64,000 bases of DNA from Corynebacterium sp. CNJ-954 (GTDB lineage Bacteria > Actinomycetota > Actinomycetes > Mycobacteriales > Mycobacteriaceae). The DNA lies in NCBI RefSeq assembly GCF_001942345.1, contig NZ_MKKI01000022.1, positions 124,001 to 188,000 of the forward strand, written 5' to 3'. A program made the translations under genes and the position numbers. The notes below the pieces were generated by a model that saw only the letters and a list, made by a program, of their open reading frames with translations, did no database searches and had not been told where the DNA came from. This document shows, in pieces, positions 19,240-28,543 of this stretch (its first letter is position 1; the number at the start of each line of letters is the position of its first letter).

Positions 19240-20010
19240 CTAGGTCTCGACCGTGGATTCCGCGGCTGGTTCGGTGCAGGACGTCTGGGTGTCCATGTCG
19301 CGCAGATAGTCGGCGAACCCGCCTGATACGCGGCTCGTCCGGCGCGCCGAGGTCAGGACTCGGCCACGGTCTGTCGCCGTCCATGGGACACCGATGTCCT
19401 TGAGCAGGCGAACCGTCGCCACGTCCTCACCCACCGCGATCCCGGCGAATCCACCGACGGCAAGCAACCGGTCGAGTCGCACTCCGAGGTTCGCTCCATG
19501 TACGGAGGCATGTCCCTCGTCCAGGGTGTGCCGTGCCGACCACAGGCGAACGGTCTCCGAGTCCGGGGCCTCGTCGGGGGTCACCGTCCCGATGACCAGG
19601 TCATGGCCGGCATCGGCGTCATCGCGCTGGCACGACAGCCACTGGGGCGGGACAAGGGAGTCGGCGTCCGTGTGTGCGGTCCAGTGACGCTCAAGTGGGA
19701 CACCGGAGGTGGCACCCCAGGTTGCGGCATCAGCCACCCCGGCATTGCGCACTGCGCCGATGTGGGCGAAGTACCCGGACAGTGTCCGGATCTCCAGGTC
19801 GGCGCAGTAACCCCGCACGTCCTCGACCTGCTCCTCGCTGGTGTCGGTGCACCGGTCGAAGACCACGGTCAACGAGACCGGGAGATCCACCTGCCGAGCT
19901 GCCTCCGCCACGGCGGAGACGGCGGAACCGACGGTGCCGGCCTCATTGTGCACCGGCATGATGACGGACATCGCCGCCAGAGCACCCGGTGTTTGCGCTG
20001 AGCAGGTCAT
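19240..20010 (-). CDS. Family 2 glycosyltransferase
   Basis: The 256-residue GT-A fold enzyme has SVIMPVHNEAGTVGSAV (nucleotide-binding start), VVFDRCTDTS, HTDADSLVPP (the DxD-type metal site) and a later GVGEDVATVRLL-like region read as GIAVGEDVATV. It has no transmembrane segment, so it is probably cytoplasmic. Its ATG overlaps the stop of the deacetylase/methyltransferase gene by one base (TGATG). A longer upstream frame exists, but it lies wholly inside that gene and is rejected. The sugar donor and acceptor are unknown. Confidence 0.85.
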   Translation of the reverse strand: MTCSAQTPGALAAMSVIMPVHNEAGTVGSAVSAVAEAARQVDLPVSLTVVFDRCTDTSEEQVEDVRGYCADLEIRTLSGYFAHIGAVRNAGVADAATWGATSGVPLERHWTAHTDADSLVPPQWLSCQRDDADAGHDLVIGTVTPDEAPDSETVRLWSARHTLDEGHASVHGANLGVRLDRLLAVGGFAGIAVGEDVATVRLLKDIGVPWTATDRGRVLTSARRTSRVSGGFADYLRDMDTQTSCTEPAAESTVET

Positions 20011-21377
20011 CAGTCGTCCTCTCCGTCGGTGGGGGTGGACCACATGATGACCTCGAAGTCCGGGTCTTCGATCCGTAGCGACTCCGGTAGCTCGAGGATC
20101 CCGGCGAGTGCGGCATGGACTGCCGCCGCGTCCAGCGGCCAGCCGACGACCGGATGCCGCCAGTGGCAGGCGAGGACGACCGGGGCACCCGAAGCCCGGA
20201 TCCTGCGGGCAAGGGCCAGCATCCGGCCCGGGCTGAGGAAGTACCCGGTCTCCGAGAGCACCACGACGTCGGGGTGCAGCTCCCCGTCGGCGGAATCCGG
20301 GTCGGAGGGCCACTGCTCCGGTACCCGGCACTGTCGGAGATCCACCCGCGGATCCTGGATGGTGCGGCGGGCCTCGGCGAGGGCTGCCGCGCTCTCATCG
20401 ACGGCGACGACGCGGTCACAACGGTCGGCGAGATCAGCGGCGAGGGTGCCGACCGAGCAGCCGATCTCGAGGATCGTACCGGTGCGGCTAAGAGGCAGTG
20501 CCGCCATGGTGAGTGCCCGCTTACGGGTCTCGTACCACCTTGACCTGGTCGACCAGGGGTCGTGGGAGCGCCGGTGCAGATCATCGAGAGGGGAGTGCCG
20601 GTCGGGCTCGGTCAGGACGAACGTCTCTGTGGCTCGGGAGAAATGCGTGAGGACGCCGTGGTGCAGGAGGGCCTCGTTGCCGGGTTCCGGACCGAGCGGC
20701 TTCACCTGGGACTCATGGGTGGTGATCGCAGACTGTTTGGCCGACCTGGCGGACCGGTCCAGGGCCAGGGTGAAGAGGCGGCCGTCCCGGGAGAGTAGAG
20801 GCAGGTCTGACGGGGACGCCCAGTGCCAGAACCACAGGGGTGTCTCCATGTGGGTGGCATCCGTCCGCCAGGCTGCCGCCGAAGCCGCGAGTGCGGCTGC
20901 ACGGTGGTCGGGGTGACGGTCGCCGCGCCAGGTGGAGACCAGCAGGCAACCGGAGCCGTCGCCGACGGTCTCGACGGTGGCGGTGGTCATCGGCTCGGTG
21001 TTCTGCGAGGTCTCCCCGTCAGGAAGACACAGGAAACGGAGGTGTGCCTGCGGTGCGAGGCCTGTCACCGCGGACGTGCATTCACGGCGACGGAGGATGG
21101 CGAGGTCGTCCGGGGAGTGTGTGGGGGAGTCGGGGTGGGAGGCTTCCCCGTCGGTGGCCACGATGACCTCGACCGGCATACCCTGCGCGGCGGCCATCGC
21201 GATCAGGCCACCGCACATGAGGGTCTCATCGTCAGGGTGAGCGGCCAGCACCACCAGACGGTCGAACTCCGACAGATCCAGAGAGGAAGGGGTTTCGCAG
21301 GTCACCACGTTCGCCGCCTGCCACACCGACTCGTCGGTGCCGCCGTCACGGTGGTCGAATGCCGTCGTCTCGGCCAC
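20010..21377 (-). CDS. PIG-L family deacetylase fused to a SAM-dependent methyltransferase
   Basis: The 455-residue protein has two domains. Residues about 30-240 are a PIG-L (LmbE-like) zinc N-deacetylase with VLAAHPDDETLMCGG and the second zinc His in RGDRHPDHRAAAL. Residues about 285-455 are a class I methyltransferase with motif I ILEIGCSVGTLAADL, followed by VVAVDESAAALAEA and VVVLSETGYFLSP. The latter resembles NodS-type N-methyltransferases. The domain order suggests removal of an N-acetyl group and methylation of the product, which is an inference. It overlaps the acyl-CoA-dehydrogenase-like gene and the glycosyltransferase gene by one base each. Confidence 0.88.
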   Translation of the reverse strand: MAETTAFDHRDGGTDESVWQAANVVTCETPSSLDLSEFDRLVVLAAHPDDETLMCGGLIAMAAAQGMPVEVIVATDGEASHPDSPTHSPDDLAILRRRECTSAVTGLAPQAHLRFLCLPDGETSQNTEPMTTATVETVGDGSGCLLVSTWRGDRHPDHRAAALAASAAAWRTDATHMETPLWFWHWASPSDLPLLSRDGRLFTLALDRSARSAKQSAITTHESQVKPLGPEPGNEALLHHGVLTHFSRATETFVLTEPDRHSPLDDLHRRSHDPWSTRSRWYETRKRALTMAALPLSRTGTILEIGCSVGTLAADLADRCDRVVAVDESAAALAEARRTIQDPRVDLRQCRVPEQWPSDPDSADGELHPDVVVLSETGYFLSPGRMLALARRIRASGAPVVLACHWRHPVVGWPLDAAAVHAALAGILELPESLRIEDPDFEVIMWSTPTDGEDD

Positions 21378-22459
21378 TACCGTCCACCCCAGACCGTGGG
21401 AAGGCCGTCGAGGGCGCGGGAACCCACGGTGGCGAGATCCTTCTGTGGTTTGTGCTGACGCAGGTAGACCTGGAGATCGGCGACACGGCGAGCATAGTCG
21501 TCGTCGCCTGTCAGGGGTGCCGGGCCGAGGGCATGCAGGACGTTGGTGAGGGTCGTTTCGCAGGCGTCATGGACGATTCCGCGGACGCGGAGCACCTCGG
21601 CCCATTCGGGACCGCGGTCGTCCTCCTCCCGGTCGGCGCGTCCGGCGGCCTGGTCGAGGACGGCGCCGGCTGCGGACAGCACCGAGTCGCAGCGTCCCAG
21701 CTGCCACAGACTGATCTGGTCGACGTCGTCGCCAGGGGCGTCCGGATCTGCGGTCTCGACGCGGTGTGACAGGTTCATGTGCAGTGCCTGGGCCAGGGCG
21801 GTGGCGGCGCCCCACCACACCGCGGCGACGCCGACGCCGCCGAGGGCGAATCCGGGGCGCGTCAGATACCAGTCTTCAGGGCCCACGTCGTGGGCCTGGA
21901 CCGTGTCGAAGTCCAGGGTGACTGTCTCGACGTCGCGCAGTCCGCGGGAGACCCAGGGTGCATCGGAGACGGTCACCCCGTCCTCGTCGAGACGGACGGC
22001 GAAAAGGGTGCGTCCCGTCTCCGAGGTCCAGGCGCTGACGAGCGCATGACTCAGTGAACCTGCCAGCGAGCACCACGGTTTCCGGCCTGTGAGACGCCAA
22101 CCACCCTCGGGGGCGCGCTCAGCGCGCAGTGGGGCGTCCCCTCCCTCGGCAGCGAAGACACCCCAGGTCGAGCGTTCGGGGACGAAGATCACCGGGTTGA
22201 ATTCGCGTGCCTGATCGAGGATTCCGAGCGCGTCGAGGTGTGGCTCCACAGCCCGCGCCACTGTGAGGTCGAGCGCGCCGAGTTCCGCGAGGCCCTGCCA
22301 CAGCCGGCGGGCGTTGCCGGGCGACTGCAGTCCGAGAGCTGTCCGGATCGCGGGCGCCAGGTCCAGGGCCTTACGCGCGTCTCCCCGTGCCCAACGGATC
22401 TTGGACTGGAGCGACACCGGATGGACATGGTGTTCGCCGTACGGGGTGAAACGTGTCAT
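21377..22459 (-). CDS. Acyl-CoA dehydrogenase-like flavoprotein
   Basis: The roughly 360-residue protein shows acyl-CoA dehydrogenase features. These include the middle-domain segment RLTGRKPWCSLAGSLSHALVSA, the LGGVGVAAVWWGAATALAQAL helix and a helical C-terminal domain. The match is divergent and a catalytic Glu is not obvious, so the acyl-CoA substrate is uncertain. The ATG at 22459 is chosen because the open frame further upstream runs into tRNA-Pro. TAGCGT lies seven bases before this ATG, which fits leaderless transcription. It heads the three-gene operon with the deacetylase/methyltransferase and glycosyltransferase. Confidence 0.78.
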   Translation of the reverse strand: MTRFTPYGEHHVHPVSLQSKIRWARGDARKALDLAPAIRTALGLQSPGNARRLWQGLAELGALDLTVARAVEPHLDALGILDQAREFNPVIFVPERSTWGVFAAEGGDAPLRAERAPEGGWRLTGRKPWCSLAGSLSHALVSAWTSETGRTLFAVRLDEDGVTVSDAPWVSRGLRDVETVTLDFDTVQAHDVGPEDWYLTRPGFALGGVGVAAVWWGAATALAQALHMNLSHRVETADPDAPGDDVDQISLWQLGRCDSVLSAAGAVLDQAAGRADREEDDRGPEWAEVLRVRGIVHDACETTLTNVLHALGPAPLTGDDDYARRVADLQVYLRQHKPQKDLATVGSRALDGLPTVWGGR

Positions 22460-22544
22460 CCACCCAACGCTAGGAGGGTGCTGAGGCGCAGGACACACCC
22501 CTGAGGGTGGGATCGTGTGAGGCTTACAGCGGCATGTGGATGAG

Positions 22545-22584
22545 AAAAACACCCTCCGTCCTGCCTGAGCAGGTCGGAGGGTGT
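22545..22584 (-). terminator. Intrinsic terminator after tRNA-Pro
   Basis: ACACCCTCCG...CCTGC and GCAGG...CGGAGGGTGT form a stem with a CTGA loop. On the minus strand it is followed by a run of five T. Confidence 0.85.
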
Positions 22585-22595
22585 CCCTCTGGCTG

Positions 22596-22669
22596 TCGGG
22601 GTAGCGGGATTTGAACCCACGACCTCTTCGTCCCGAACGAAGCGCGCTGCCAAGCTGCGCCATACCCCG
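22596..22669 (-). tRNA. tRNA-Pro (anticodon CGG)
   Basis: A 74-base cloverleaf has acceptor arms CGGGGTA/TACCCCG, a GGCAGC-type D loop, anticodon stem CTTCG/CGAAG around the loop TTCGGGA (CGG at positions 34-36), and the T arm GTGGGTTCAAATCCCGC. The CCA end is not encoded. It reads CCG codons. Confidence 0.95.
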
Positions 22670-22775
22670 GTCTGGAACGGCACACCTCATCCCTTGCGGG
22701 AATCACTGTGTCGCAACAGATAAGCACTATAGACCGACATCCGGCCCACTGGCAAAACAGCTGTACACACCGCTG

Positions 22776-23771
22776 TCAGGAGGGCCGCTCCACCACCCTG
22801 AGTACCGTCGCCGACGGGCGGCAGAATGTACGGAACGGGACGTACTTCGATGTCCCCAGGCCGTTGGTCACGTGCAACCACATGCGCTCAGACCAGCGGG
22901 AGAGTCCTGACACCCGCGACCGGTCGATCCCGCAGTTGGTGACGACCGCCCGTCCGCCGGGGAGGCACAGTTGGCCACCATGCGTGTGGCCCGACATCAT
23001 CAGCTGGTAGCCGTCCGCGGCGAACTCGTCGAGGACACGGGGCTCGGGGGAGTGGGACAGGCCGATCGCGAGATCGGCCTCCGGGTTGGGGGTACCGCCG
23101 AGGGCTGCGTAGTCGTCCCTGTCCAGGTGCGGGTCGTCCACCCCGCCGACCGCCAGTTTCACCCCGGCGGTGGCGAAGTCGACGCGACGGTGGGTGGCGT
23201 CCTCCCACCCGTGCTCGACGAAGGCTGCACGCATGCCACGCCACGGCAGCTCGACGTCACTCGGTTTGTTGCGCTTGCCCAGCAGGTAGTTGAAGGGATT
23301 GACCGGGTGAGGTGCGAAGTAGTCGTTGCTGCCGAAGATGAACACCCCTGGACGCCGTAGCAGGGGACCCAGGGCGCGCAGGACGGCAGGTACAGCCTGC
23401 TCCTCCCCCAGATTGTCGCCGGTGTTGACGACGAGGTCGGGTTCCAGGGCGTCGAGACCGGCGACCCAGTTCTGCTTGAGTCGCTGAGCAGCCAGCATGT
23501 GCAGGTCAGAGATGTGCAGGATCGTGAAAGCGTCCCGACCGTCGCCCAGCGTGCCGGGATCCAGCACCGGGACAGTCACCTCGTGCAGGACGAAGGCACG
23601 GGTCTCGAGGACAGCCGCTGCCGCGGTGGCGGCTCCGACCGCTGCCAACGCGCTCGTGGCGGAGAGTGCCGTCGAAGCGATCCGGGACAACGCACCCCGG
23701 TGCCGTTCCTCGGGGGGTGCGGATTCGCGGCGGGCAGCGGGCGGGTGTTCTGGACTGCGTCGGTTACTCAC
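22776..23771 (-). CDS. Calcineurin-like metallophosphoesterase, membrane-anchored
   Basis: The 331-residue protein has a hydrophobic Ala-rich segment near residues 33-52, then a metallophosphoesterase domain. The metal-site blocks are ILHISDLHM, VNTGDNLG, FGSNDYF (the GNxx block) and MSGHTHGGQLCLP. It sits downstream of a class A PBP gene, the pairing found in M. tuberculosis (Rv3682/Rv3683), so a role at the envelope is plausible. The GTG at 23771 is seven bases after a TACACT box, suggesting a leaderless mRNA. Confidence 0.88.
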   Translation of the reverse strand: MSNRRSPEHPPAARRESAPPEERHRGALSRIASTALSATSALAAVGAATAAAAVLETRAFVLHEVTVPVLDPGTLGDGRDAFTILHISDLHMLAAQRLKQNWVAGLDALEPDLVVNTGDNLGEEQAVPAVLRALGPLLRRPGVFIFGSNDYFAPHPVNPFNYLLGKRNKPSDVELPWRGMRAAFVEHGWEDATHRRVDFATAGVKLAVGGVDDPHLDRDDYAALGGTPNPEADLAIGLSHSPEPRVLDEFAADGYQLMMSGHTHGGQLCLPGGRAVVTNCGIDRSRVSGLSRWSERMWLHVTNGLGTSKYVPFRTFCRPSATVLRVVERPS

Positions 23772-23803
23772 CCTGCCCAGTGTAACGGCGGGCAGCCGGT
23801 GCT

Positions 23804-25978
23804 CTACCCGACCTCGTCGAGTGTCATGTCCCAGCCGGTCGTGGTCTGCTGCTGCGACCCCGCGCCACCGGTGGCCCCGGACGTGTCCGCCGCATTGCGG
23901 TACCGGGTGGGGTTGCCCCGGTCGTAGCCGCGGTCGTACCGCGGCAGGCCGGTGCCGCCGTAGCTGTCGATGATCGAGTTCGCCGCAGTGAAGAACGCCC
24001 GCGCCGGCTCATTGCCGCCGTACAGGTCGCCGTTCCCGCACTGGCGTAGGGGGGAGGTGCACAGCGGCGAGGCCTGGGAACCGTCGTTGAAGGCGTAGGT
24101 GGCACCGGCCAACCCCGGGGTGAAGCCGAGGAATCCGGCGGAGAGGCTGGTCTCCGTTGTGCCGGTCTTCGCCGAGATCGGGCCGCTCCACCCGGACGCG
24201 TCCGCAGCACTGGACGCCGTACCGTTACGTACGTCGCCGCCCATCCCGTTGGCCAGGGCGTCCGCCACGCCCCGGGAGAGTGCCTGTTCGCAGGGCGCGG
24301 CGTCCAGGGCGACGTCTTCCCCGGTGCGGTCCTTGACCGACAGGACGGGGGACGGCTCGCACCAGCGGCCGTGGTCGGCGAGGCTGGCGGACACATTCGC
24401 CAGTTCCAGCGGATTGACCTCCAGCGGGCCCAGGACGAAAGAACCGAGGTTGCTGTCCTTGATGAACTCCGCGACCGAACTTTCCCCGTCGTACGATCCT
24501 GGTTCGCCGTAGGACCGCAGGCCGAGTTGCACGGCGATATCGGTCATCCGGTCCGTGCCGAGCTTCTCCGCCATGGCCACGAACGGGGTGTTGGGGCTGG
24601 TGGCGAGTGCCTCCCGCAGGCTCATACGGGGCTTGAAGCTGCCGGCGTTCTCCACGCAGTAGCGGTTCTCCGGGCAGCCGGCGGCACCGCCGCTGCCCAT
24701 GCCTGACACCTCGATGCGGGAGGGGACGTCCAGGGTGGTGTCCAGGCCCATACCGTTCTCCATCGCCGCGGCGGCCGCGAAGATCTTGAAGATACTGCCT
24801 GCCCCGTTGCCCTCCGAGGTGTGGGTCACCGGGAGGACGGTCTCACTGACGTCGGCGTCGAGACCGTAGGTCCGCGACGATGCCATCGCGACGACCTCGT
24901 GGGCGTCGTCGGTGGGGGCGATGAAGTTGGAGGTCAGTGACACTCCCGGGGTGGAGGCGTCGGCCTGGGAACGTACCGAGTTCACCGCGGCCTCCTGTGC
25001 CGAGGGATCCAGGGTGGTGCGCACCGTGTAGCCGCCGCGTGCGAGTTCGTCGGTGTCGAGGTCGTGGTCCTCGAGATACGAGAGCACGTAGTCACAGAAG
25101 AAACCGGCGTTGTCGGCTCCGATGCAGCCGTTGGCCTGACCGACGGGGTTGTCGTTCACGCCGAGCGGCTCTTCGACGAAACGGTCGCGTTCAGCGGGGC
25201 TGAGGGCCCCGGTCGACTCCATGGCGTTGAGGACGTCATTCCGACGTGACGTGGCGCTCTCCGGGTTTGCCCACGGGTCGTGGGCGCTGGTGGACTGCAC
25301 CATGCCGGCCAGCATCGCGGACTGGGGGACCGTGAGGTCTGCGGCGCTGGTGGAGAAGTATGTCCGTGCAGCTGCCTCGATGCCGTAGGCGCCGTTACCG
25401 AAGGAGATGAGGTTGAGGTAGCGGGTGAGGATCTCGTCCTTCGAGTACCGCTTCTCTAGATCGGTGGCCATCTTCATCTCCCGCAGCTTGCGGGTGGCCG
25501 ATGTCTCGGTCGCCGCGGCGCGTTCCTCGTCGTTCGCGGCATCGATGAGCAGCAGATAATTCTTGATGTACTGCTGGTCGATGGTGGAAGCGCCCTGCTC
25601 CACGCCACCACTGGAGAAGTTCGCGGCCAGCGCCCGGAGGGTGCCGCGGACATCGACGCCGTCGTGTTCGTAGAATCGCCGGTCCTCGATCGCGACGATC
25701 GCCTGTTTCATGCTGTCGGCGATCTCGTCCTGGCCGACCGAGTACCGGCGCTGGTCGTAGAGGGTGGCGAGGGTGTTTCCGTCGCGGTCTGTGATGGTGC
25801 TGACCTCGGGGAGTGACTCATTGTCGTCGATGTCGGCCAGATCGCTGTCCACGGTGTCGGAGCCGGCGTTGACGGCGAAGCCCGCGCCCCCGACCAACGG
25901 GATGGCGGCGAACGCGGTCAGCACGCCGATCATGACGATGGCGAGGATGAGTGTGGCCGCGTTCCGGAGGTATGTCAC
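23804..25978 (-). CDS. ponA: Class A penicillin-binding protein (PonA2-like)
   Basis: This bifunctional peptidoglycan synthase has an N-terminal transmembrane anchor (about residues 6-28). The GT51 domain contains AIVAIEDRRFYEHDGVD and GASTIDQQYIKN. The transpeptidase domain has SxxK as GSIFK (about residue 400), SPN in ATSPNTPF and KTG in SAKTGTTE. The tail is Gly/Arg/Tyr/Thr-rich. The GTG at 25978 directly precedes the anchor; the frame remains open to 26173, but the extra residues are Arg/Pro-rich and unlike the family. It is divergent from whcA, as in other corynebacteria and mycobacteria. Confidence 0.92.
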   Translation of the reverse strand: MTYLRNAATLILAIVMIGVLTAFAAIPLVGGAGFAVNAGSDTVDSDLADIDDNESLPEVSTITDRDGNTLATLYDQRRYSVGQDEIADSMKQAIVAIEDRRFYEHDGVDVRGTLRALAANFSSGGVEQGASTIDQQYIKNYLLLIDAANDEERAAATETSATRKLREMKMATDLEKRYSKDEILTRYLNLISFGNGAYGIEAAARTYFSTSAADLTVPQSAMLAGMVQSTSAHDPWANPESATSRRNDVLNAMESTGALSPAERDRFVEEPLGVNDNPVGQANGCIGADNAGFFCDYVLSYLEDHDLDTDELARGGYTVRTTLDPSAQEAAVNSVRSQADASTPGVSLTSNFIAPTDDAHEVVAMASSRTYGLDADVSETVLPVTHTSEGNGAGSIFKIFAAAAAMENGMGLDTTLDVPSRIEVSGMGSGGAAGCPENRYCVENAGSFKPRMSLREALATSPNTPFVAMAEKLGTDRMTDIAVQLGLRSYGEPGSYDGESSVAEFIKDSNLGSFVLGPLEVNPLELANVSASLADHGRWCEPSPVLSVKDRTGEDVALDAAPCEQALSRGVADALANGMGGDVRNGTASSAADASGWSGPISAKTGTTETSLSAGFLGFTPGLAGATYAFNDGSQASPLCTSPLRQCGNGDLYGGNEPARAFFTAANSIIDSYGGTGLPRYDRGYDRGNPTRYRNAADTSGATGGAGSQQQTTTGWDMTLDEVG

Positions 25979-26507
25979 ACGCAAAGGGTATCGGATGCCG
26001 CCAGTGAGGGGGCGTTCCCGTCGGGATCGTCGGCAGGGGGAGTTTTCGGGGGTGGTGTCAGGACGGGGTCGCCGAGGGTCTGCGGAGTGCCGCGAAACCG
26101 GGTCGAAGTGCGTGCCCGGTAACAGTGCCGACGGATTCCGGCGGCGAAATCGACTATCGGTGACGGACATCACATGTCATCGAGTCGGTACGCCCCGGAT
26201 GTGATGACCAGCACATTTTCTGGGACGTTCGCTCCATTCAGCCACGGCCGCCCGTCTGATGTGCTGTGGGTCAGGGAAAACTCGCACCGGTGTCCGTCGG
26301 TAACGCGCGGGGCGCGAGCGGAGGTCGGAGGAGGGGTCGGTCATCGTCCGGTGATGTGCCCCACACTTTCTCGGATCATGTGCGATTCGACACTTCTAAA
26401 TCTGTGTGAATACACTTACATCCAGTTTGCTGATGATCACTTCCGGGGTCTCGATCTCCGGAGCCGGGGATCGTCATCCCGGCCACTATCCACAGCGGAA
26501 GGACATC
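25979..26507. other. Divergent intergenic region between the PBP gene and whcA
   Basis: The 529-base stretch contains no supported gene. A GTGT-GAAT-ACAC dyad lies about 100 bases before the whcA start, in a more AT-rich part that probably holds the whcA promoter. The part nearest the PBP gene is open in the PBP frame, so a longer PBP cannot be fully excluded. Confidence 0.4.
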
Positions 26508-26921
26508 ATGACCGCATCACTCCGACACCCTGACAGCACCGCCGGCACCACGTGTGCGGACGACGGTGCCGCCCCCGAGGTCCGTAGCGGTAGCCAGGGC
26601 GTCCTGCACCGCACGGCCGGTCAGGTGACCACCCGCGAGTCCTTCAACAACCGCGGCGAGTGGATCACCCAGGCGCACTGCCGCAACATCGACCCTGAAG
26701 AACTGTTCGTCCGCGGTGCGGCCCAGCGCAAGGCCGTGGCGATCTGCCGCCACTGCCCGGTCGTGCTCCAGTGTCGCGCGGACGCCCTCGACAACGACGT
26801 CGAGTTCGGCGTGTGGGGAGGCATGACCGAGCGTCAGCGACGTGCCCTGCTGCGCAAGCACCCCGAGGTGGAGAGCTGGGCGGACTTCTTCGCCGGCCAG
26901 CTCGAGGCGTCCCAGGGCTGA
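26508..26921 (+). CDS. whcA: WhiB-family iron-sulfur regulator WhcA (WhiB4-like)
   Basis: The 137-residue protein has the four WhiB Cys ligands (AHCRN, then CRHCPVVLQC) that hold a redox-sensitive [4Fe-4S] cluster. The GVWGGMTERQRRALLRK turn and basic helix bind DNA or sigma factor. The ATG at 26508 has GGAAGGA upstream. Position beside the PBP gene matches whcA in C. glutamicum, where it is a negative regulator of oxidative-stress genes. An open extension to 26406 lacks a ribosome-binding site. Confidence 0.92.
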   Translation: MTASLRHPDSTAGTTCADDGAAPEVRSGSQGVLHRTAGQVTTRESFNNRGEWITQAHCRNIDPEELFVRGAAQRKAVAICRHCPVVLQCRADALDNDVEFGVWGGMTERQRRALLRKHPEVESWADFFAGQLEASQG

Positions 26922-26943
26922 TTCCTCCCGGCCCCACCAGTCC

Positions 26944-26974
26944 CGCTCCGGTCCTGTTCCACGCGGCCGGAGCG
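26944..26974 (+). terminator. Intrinsic terminator after whcA
   Basis: CGCTCCGG and CCGGAGCG form a stem with a 15-base loop, followed by TTTGT. The -10 box of the next gene begins five bases later. Confidence 0.65.
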
Positions 26975-26991
26975 TTTGTATACTCGTCGGC

Positions 26992-27144
26992 ATGACTCAA
27001 TGGGAATATGCCACCGTTCCGCTCCTGACCCACGCGACCAAGCAGATCCTCGACAACTGGGGTGAGGACGGCTGGGAGCTCGTGTCCGTCCTCCCCGGTC
27101 CCACCGGCGAACAGCATGTCGCCTACCTGAAGCGGGAGAAGTAG
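26992..27144 (+). CDS. Small DUF4177-like protein
   Basis: The 50-residue protein (starts MTQWEYATVPLLTHATKQIL) contains the WEY start and the NWGEDGWELVSVLP motif typical of DUF4177. Its function is unknown. A TATACT box at 26979-26984 is seven bases before the ATG, so the mRNA is probably leaderless. The next gene (RidA family) starts directly after its stop codon, so the two are co-expressed. An equivalent tiny gene sits at the same place in mycobacteria. Confidence 0.85.
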   Translation: MTQWEYATVPLLTHATKQILDNWGEDGWELVSVLPGPTGEQHVAYLKREK

Positions 27145-27630
27145 ATGGCTGACGGTACCGCCGGTAACCGCACGGTCTCGGACCGCCTCGTCGCGCTGGG
27201 GATCACGCTTCCCCCCGTCGCAGCGCCGGTCGCCGCCTATGTTCCTGCGGTCCAGGCCGGTGACCTGGTCTTCACCTCGGGGCAACTGCCGTTCGCCGAC
27301 GGTGCACTGCCCGCCACCGGGACTGTGGGTGAGGATGCGGCCGTGTCCCCGGAGGACGCCGCGTCCTACGCCCGCACCGCCACGCTCAACGCCCTGGCTG
27401 CGATCGACGATCTCGTGGGGGTCGACCGCGTCCGCCAGATCGTCAAGGTCGTCGGATTCGTGGCCTCTGCGCCCGGCTTCGGCGGACAGCCTGCCGTCGT
27501 CAACGGTGCCTCCGACCTGCTCGGCGAGATCTTCGGCGAGGCTGGCGCGCACGCCCGCAGTGCCGTCGGTGTCGCCGAACTGCCGTTGGGGAGTCCCGTC
27601 GAGGTCGAACTGGTCGTCCGCGTGTCGTAA
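27145..27630 (+). CDS. RidA family protein (YjgF/YER057c/UK114)
   Basis: This 161-residue member of the reactive-intermediate deaminase family has a core with GDLVFTSGQLPF, NALAAIDDLVG and the end segment PLGSPVEVELVVRVS. It has about 30 residues more than E. coli RidA, as in the longer actinobacterial subgroup. The usual catalytic Arg position is not clearly retained, so enamine/imine hydrolysis is uncertain. It starts immediately after the DUF4177-like gene. Confidence 0.88.
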   Translation: MADGTAGNRTVSDRLVALGITLPPVAAPVAAYVPAVQAGDLVFTSGQLPFADGALPATGTVGEDAAVSPEDAASYARTATLNALAAIDDLVGVDRVRQIVKVVGFVASAPGFGGQPAVVNGASDLLGEIFGEAGAHARSAVGVAELPLGSPVEVELVVRVS

Positions 27631-27697
27631 CTGCCCCGCCCGGGGATCACCCCCGCCGGGCCTGTCGATTGGCGTTCCCCACAGTAGGATCGGTGAC

Positions 27698-28521
27698 ATG
27701 GAGCACCCCGCGTACAGCCAGTTGCGTCCCGTCACCCCCTCCGTCGGAGTGGTTCTGTGTGACAACCCCAGCTACCAGGCCTCGAGGGCACCAACTCGTG
27801 GGTCATCCGGGCTCCCGGTGACGCTGTCAGTGTCATCGTCGATCCAGGCCCCCACGACGAAGGCCATCTCAATGTCCTCCGCAGAAAAGCCACCGAGGGC
27901 GGCGCAGAGGTGGCGCTGATCCTCCTGACCCACCATCATCCCGACCATGCTGACGGAGCTGGCCGGCTCCGGCAACTCGTCGGGGCCCCTGTGCGTGCCG
28001 TCGACAAGCGCTACTGCATCGGCGGGGAGCCGCTCGTCGACGGCGAGATCATCCGGTGCGACGGCATGACCCCGAGCATCGAGGTGCTCGCCACACCCGG
28101 TCACACCGACGACTCGGTCTGCTTCGCCGTTCACACCGAGGGTGGAGAGTCCAGGGAGGACCTCGAGGGGATCCTCACCGGTGACACGATCGCCGGTCGG
28201 CACACGACGATGATCTCGGAAACGACTGGTGACCTGGGAGACTATCTGGAGTCCCTGCGGTTGCTCGCGCGGCGGGGGTCCGGGGTTCGGATGCTGCCGG
28301 GGCACGGTCCTGACCGGGATGACACCGCCCAGTTGGCAGTCAAGTACCTGCAGCGGCGCGAACACCGGTTACGGCAGGTCACTGAGGCAGTGAAGGCGTT
28401 GGGCCCGGATGCGACCGTCGGGCAGATCGTCGACGAGATCTACACCGACGTCGACCCGGTGCTGCGGGACTCGGCCAAACAGTCCACCCGGGTGGCACTC
28501 CGGCACCTCGGCAAACTGTAG
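27698..28521 (+). pseudogene. Metallo-beta-lactamase-fold hydrolase, frame-disrupted near 27780
   Basis: The ATG at 27698 opens MEHPAYSQLRPVTPSVGVVL and keeps frame to ...NPSYQA. One base later the sense continues in another frame as LEGTNSWVIRAPGDAVSVIV, then LILLTHHHPDHADGAG (the HxHxDH zinc motif), ATPGHTDDS and GDTIAGRH. A single extra C in GCCTC near 27779-27781 joins both parts into a protein of about 274 residues. The rest is undamaged, so sequence error is more likely than decay. A TAGGAT box is seven bases before the ATG. The homologous gene is found near crp/glxR in related genomes; its substrate is unknown. Confidence 0.8.
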
Positions 28522-28543
28522 GCGGATCCCCGGGCTCCCGGAC

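Noticed and set aside
19240..20331. Longer 363-codon version of the glycosyltransferase
   Set aside because: The extra N-terminal part lies inside the methyltransferase gene and is Arg/Gly/Pro-rich. The TGATG overlap gives the natural start at 20010.
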